Part shown: positions 60,458 through 64,000 of the stretch, piece after piece
Numbering within the stretch: the stretch's first letter is position 1
How the letters are laid out: every line of letters begins with the position of its first letter
Origin: Lusitaniella coriacea LEGE 07157
GTDB lineage: Bacteria > Cyanobacteriota > Cyanobacteriia > Cyanobacteriales > Spirulinaceae
NCBI RefSeq assembly: GCF_015207425.1
Contig: NZ_JADEWZ010000009.1
Span: 102,875 to 166,874 of the forward strand
Length of the DNA stretch: 64,000 bases
Direction: 5' to 3'
Translations under genes and position numbers: made by a program
Notes under the pieces: generated by a model
Told to the model about the DNA's origin: nothing
Databases searched by the model: none
Seen by the model: the letters and a program-made list of their open reading frames with translations, nothing else

Positions 60458-62746
60458 TTACCTTGTAATGGGTAGCGCGCGATCGCGCGACGCTTTCAAA
60501 TCGTAATTCTTCGCTCTAAATCCCGAACTTTGAACGACGCGCATTGCACTGACTTTAGTATTTTTTGTCAGAATTCGCGGTTGCAACAAACTTTTGAGTA
60601 GCAATCCAAAGAGTCGGAATTCTCCCGGTGTTTCCTGGCGAATCCACTGTCCTGGATGACAGAATAACATTTCAATCAAACATCGTTGCTGTTCTAGGGT
60701 AACTTCCTTGAAGGCAATTTGTAGGGTGCAATTGTCGATGTGGGTTGAAATTCCGTGTAATTTTAGGTTTTCTGGAATAATTTCTAAAATAATGGCGGTT
60801 CCATTTTGGGGGATTTTGGGCAAGTTTGTGGCACTCAATTTGACCGTTGCACCTGTTTCAGAGATGGTTTGAATGGTTCCGAAATAGGTGTGTTTGCCTG
60901 CGCATAACGTTACCTCGCGATGCAACTCGAACCAAGCGGATGAATCGGTTTGGGGAATGTCAATTAAACTCAGAAGCGCGATCGTTAGGGTTAGAATATT
61001 ATACGCGCTCCAGGCTACACCAATTAACAGCCAGTCGGTAGATTGCCAATCGAATTGGAATAAACTCCATCCCACTCCCACAATTGTTCCCAACAACACC
61101 ACAATTAAGGGAAAAGCCAACATCCAGTTTAGGGAAAATTTATCCGATGTAATGCCTTTAGGAGTGACTTTAAACCCTTGAGAAAAGGGATCGAGCATTG
61201 TTTGAATAATGGTTAACGAGACGGGAAAACATTGGATGACTGCATATATATCAGAAATCAATGCAGAACGAGAACGATGATTGAGCCAAGAAAAGGTTGA
61301 AAGTTGAACTAGATAGTAGGGAAGGAAGAAGTATAACCATCCGGAAAGGGTCATTTTAATTGGAATTACATCTAGAAAATAATAGGCGAAGGGGATGAGG
61401 AGAAAGCCCACTCGACATAGAGAGGTAAACCATTGCAAAATGCCTTCAAAGTGTGCGATTTTTTGCCGCAAACTCAAGCCTGGAAGCGTTAACGGATTGG
61501 CATCGACAAAAAAAGCTTGTAATGTTCCGCGAGTCCAACGCTGTCGCTGCGCAATATGACCTGCTAAATCTTCTGCGACTAATCCAGCACTTAGGTTTTC
61601 ATCTAAATAAATTACATCATAACTGCGATCGGATAAACGAATTCCAGTGAAGTAATCTTCGCTTAAGGTTTCGGTTACAAAACCACCAATTTCTTCGAGC
61701 GCGCTGCGTCTGACGAGAAAGGAACTTCCATAACATAAAGAACTCTCTGCTCCGTCTCGCAGTAGTTGATAATGTCGAGAGAACATTTCGACTTCATGGG
61801 TTAAATGTTCTTCTATTCCTAAGTTGCGAGAAATCAGATCGGTGTTATAGAAGTATTGGTGGGTTTGAATGAGTCCCATTTTGGCATTAATAAAAAATCC
61901 TAAAGTTCGTTCTAAGAAGTTTTTTGTGGGAACAAAGTCTGCATCAAAACAAACGATGATTTCGCCATTTGTGCGAGCAATGCCATTATTCAAATTGCCG
62001 GCTTTTGCGTGTTTATTATTGGGACGTGTAATATAACCACAACCTAATTCTCGTGTGAGTTCTTTGATCTCGGAACGCTTGCCGTCATCCAAAACGTAGA
62101 TTTTTTTGTTTTTGTATTCAATGGATTGGCAGCCGATGATTGTTCGACGCAGAATGAAATCTGGCTCGTTGTAGGTGGGAATTAAAATATCAACGGAGGG
62201 ATAAAACTCTCCTGAATTGACGGCAATAGAATAGCGAGTGGCTTCTTTACTACGATTTTTTTCTCGAAGCATTAAAAAAAGCTGAATAATATAGTTGAAA
62301 ATCACAAAAACCTCCATTATAAAGAGGCTAATGCTAAATATTCCATCTAAAGAATTTGCTAAATTCAAGGTTGTAAAAGAGCGCCAAAGAAGATAGCGAA
62401 CTGCCAAGGTCAGTAATGTTGTGACAACGACAAATCTCGACCAAAAATTGGGATAAGGAGAAACAATTTTTAGGATTTTTACGCCAATAAGAAGAGAAAT
62501 AATAATTAACCAAGGCGATTGCCCTGGCGAAATCAGCGCGTTCAGCCAGAGCGGGAGATTGGTTTGTCCGTAATGAATTTCTTTGAAGAAGTGAGCCAGA
62601 CAAAAAAGGTCTAGAAGCCACGCGATCGCGAACGCACAAAAAAAACCGGTTAATGCCAGTACGACAACGGTTGCGGTTCTCAATTTTACTTTCCGAGATG
62701 CAAAATTTAGCTTGATTCGTTTTCGATTAAATTTAAAGTAGGTCAT
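60458..62746 (-). CDS. Cellulose-synthase-like family 2 glycosyltransferase
   Basis: 762 residues. Membrane helices at 25-50 and 70-170, the GT2 domain with DDG (220-222), DAD (268-270), TLSED (360-364, normally TED) and QRQRW (400-404), further helices at 430-590, and a C-terminal PilZ-like part at about 600-700. Polymerises a beta-glucan such as cellulose; PilZ would sense c-di-GMP, but the RxxxR motif is not clear. No BcsB-type partner is beside it. Confidence 0.9.
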   Translation of the reverse strand: MTYFKFNRKRIKLNFASRKVKLRTATVVVLALTGFFCAFAIAWLLDLFCLAHFFKEIHYGQTNLPLWLNALISPGQSPWLIIISLLIGVKILKIVSPYPNFWSRFVVVTTLLTLAVRYLLWRSFTTLNLANSLDGIFSISLFIMEVFVIFNYIIQLFLMLREKNRSKEATRYSIAVNSGEFYPSVDILIPTYNEPDFILRRTIIGCQSIEYKNKKIYVLDDGKRSEIKELTRELGCGYITRPNNKHAKAGNLNNGIARTNGEIIVCFDADFVPTKNFLERTLGFFINAKMGLIQTHQYFYNTDLISRNLGIEEHLTHEVEMFSRHYQLLRDGAESSLCYGSSFLVRRSALEEIGGFVTETLSEDYFTGIRLSDRSYDVIYLDENLSAGLVAEDLAGHIAQRQRWTRGTLQAFFVDANPLTLPGLSLRQKIAHFEGILQWFTSLCRVGFLLIPFAYYFLDVIPIKMTLSGWLYFFLPYYLVQLSTFSWLNHRSRSALISDIYAVIQCFPVSLTIIQTMLDPFSQGFKVTPKGITSDKFSLNWMLAFPLIVVLLGTIVGVGWSLFQFDWQSTDWLLIGVAWSAYNILTLTIALLSLIDIPQTDSSAWFELHREVTLCAGKHTYFGTIQTISETGATVKLSATNLPKIPQNGTAIILEIIPENLKLHGISTHIDNCTLQIAFKEVTLEQQRCLIEMLFCHPGQWIRQETPGEFRLFGLLLKSLLQPRILTKNTKVSAMRVVQSSGFRAKNYDLKASRDRALPITR

Positions 62747-63107
62747 GGTAGATGAATTTTATCGATTAAATCTAGTGCTTTTTGTATCTTAGTCAACTAA
62801 AAATACTTTTTTTATGTTTAGAGAAAATTCTCATATAAGTGGTATTTTTGACGATTTTAGAGTTTATAATTTCTAGTCTTCTCAGAGTCTATGGGGAGTT
62901 ACTTAAAATTTACTGAGTTTTTGTCAAATCGGTGGACGAAGAAGCGAACCTTAACTTTGAACTCTGTCCGGAAATGCCTCAATCTCAGAAGAAATAAGCA
63001 TCAACACCAATCTCGATTGAGTTCGAGTTTTTGCGTCTCCGTGTCAAAATCATTGCAATCGACCATTCGGGCGGCATAATTGAGGTGGGAGCGGAAATAG
63101 AGGCACG
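62747..63107. other. Intergenic region, nothing recognised
   Basis: 361 bp between the divergent glycosyltransferase and kinase genes. AT-rich in its first 130 bp. A 62-codon frame (62891-63079) has no ribosome site or protein-like pattern. No repeat from this window recurs here except a short CGTCTCCGTGTCA piece near 63034. Confidence 0.7.
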
Positions 63108-64000
63108 ATGACCCAGTTATTAAACAATCGCTATCAAATTATCAACACAATTGGTAGGGGGGGATTTGGCGAAACCTTTCTCTCAGAAGATACCTATATG
63201 CCGTCGCGTCGGCGTTGTGTTATCAAGCAATTGAAGCCTTTGGTGAATAATCCCCAAGTGTATCAATTGGTGCAGGAGCGTTTTCAGAGGGAAGCGGCAA
63301 TTTTGGAAGCGTTGGGCGAAGAAAATTCTCAAATTCCGACACTTTATGCCTACTTTTCGGAGGAAGGACAATTTTATTTGGTTCAGGAGTGGGTTGAGGG
63401 CAATACTTTAGGTCAGTGTCTCCAACAGCAGGGATTGTTGGGAGAAGGGAAAATTCGGGAGATATTACAACAACTCTTGCCCGTTCTGGAATACATTCAC
63501 AAAAAGGGGATCGTTCATCGAGATATTAAACCGGATAATATTATTTTGCGCGATCGCGATCGCGCGCCCGTCCTGATCGATTTTGGTGCAGTTCGGGAAA
63601 CAATGGCAACGCAGCTCAACTCCCAAGGCAACGCCACTAGTTCGATTATCATTGGTACGCCGGGATTCATGCCCAGCGAACAGGCAGCAGGACGACCTTT
63701 ATTTTCCAGCGACTTGTACAGTTTGGGACTGACTGCAATTTATCTCCTCACGGGGAGATTGCCGCAACAATTAACCGACGCTTATACCGGGGAATTTGAT
63801 TGGCATCAGTACGCCTCCCAGGTGAGTCCTGAATTAATGACAGTCTTAGATAAAGCCATTCAGTCTCATCCGCGCGATCGTTTCCCCACGGCGCAAGAAA
63901 TGCTCAATGGGCTAGAATCTGCAAGTGCCAATGTGCCACTCGCTGCAACGCTTCCCCCTCCCGAACAAGAAGAAACCATCGCCGTTACCCCCCCTCCCTC
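63108..64000 (+). CDS. Serine/threonine protein kinase (3' end beyond window)
   Basis: 297 codons to the window edge. Kinase fold: IGRGGFGETFLSED, the lysine in CVIKQLKP, IVHRDIKPDNIIL with the catalytic Asp (about 135), IDFGAVRE and GTPGFMPSEQ. The catalytic residues are intact, unlike in the two other kinase-fold genes of this window. A Pro-rich linker begins at the edge. Membrane or sensor parts may follow outside. Confidence 0.93.
   Translation, partial: MTQLLNNRYQIINTIGRGGFGETFLSEDTYMPSRRRCVIKQLKPLVNNPQVYQLVQERFQREAAILEALGEENSQIPTLYAYFSEEGQFYLVQEWVEGNTLGQCLQQQGLLGEGKIREILQQLLPVLEYIHKKGIVHRDIKPDNIILRDRDRAPVLIDFGAVRETMATQLNSQGNATSSIIIGTPGFMPSEQAAGRPLFSSDLYSLGLTAIYLLTGRLPQQLTDAYTGEFDWHQYASQVSPELMTVLDKAIQSHPRDRFPTAQEMLNGLESASANVPLAATLPPPEQEETIAVTPPP

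Noticed and set aside
62891..63079. 62-codon frame
   Set aside because: No ribosome site and Arg/Ser-rich random-looking composition.
1..64000. Repeated GCGATCGC octamers as a CRISPR or integration array
   Set aside because: They are the HIP1 motif spread evenly through genes and spacers, without regular spacing.

Overview
This 64 kb window comes from a cyanobacterial chromosome, most likely of a filamentous species. The evidence is the very dense HIP1 octamer GCGATCGC in and between genes, the cytochrome b6f genes petC and petA, Ycf34, a cyanobacterial single-helix light-harvesting-like protein, cyanophycin metabolism (cphA, cphB), and hetZ-patU, a regulatory pair known from filamentous cyanobacteria. 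No rRNA, tRNA, CRISPR array or prophage was recognised. I cannot name the genus.

Layout. 1-6.4 kb: a leftward hetZ-patU-DUF29-transglutaminase series, a divergent conserved gene, an ASCH protein, a VOC protein and a pilin-like protein. 6.6-12 kb: cyanophycinase, cyanophycin synthetase and an XPB-like helicase; a long hairpin separates cphB from cphA. 12-16 kb: a damaged antitoxin-like gene, a HAD phosphatase, and a pyk-lhgO operon. 16-23.6 kb: an M48 protease facing a tight four-gene operon (sigma-like factor, DUF1822, CHAT-CHASE2 membrane protease, secreted protein). This operon is the best candidate in the window for an undescribed signalling system. 23.9-34 kb: a 50-residue protein, pth, speA, three Uma2 nucleases (two in tandem), an orphan SWIM protein, an HtrA-type protease and an F390-synthetase-like ligase. 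34-39.6 kb: a PilB-like ATPase, a predicted pseudokinase with membrane helices and a family 39 glycosyltransferase. 39.7-46 kb: a light-harvesting-like gene behind a probable RpaB (HLR1) site, a phosphodiesterase broken by an IS5-type element, a glutathione transferase, a second predicted pseudokinase and two universal stress proteins. 46-52.6 kb: DUF1499, DUF6745, cca, ycf34, petA-petC, DUF3067 and tatC. 52.8-64 kb: a phosphatase lipoprotein, a SpoU methylase of possibly foreign origin, a nuclease-like protein, a DsbA-like protein, a UbiA prenyltransferase, Fe-SOD next to a NiSOD-maturation-type peptidase, a cellulose-synthase-like enzyme, and an intact Ser/Thr kinase cut by the window end.

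Genes that work together: cphA and cphB make and degrade the nitrogen store cyanophycin, and speA draws on the same arginine pool. petC and petA encode b6f subunits; TatC exports the Rieske protein and is typically encoded beside it. HetZ and PatU act together in cell patterning where studied. The sigma-like, DUF1822, CHAT-CHASE2 and secreted proteins are translationally coupled and probably form one pathway. Small dispersed repeats are abundant, including three palindromic MITE-like families whose ends begin TATAGC; several create false gene starts.
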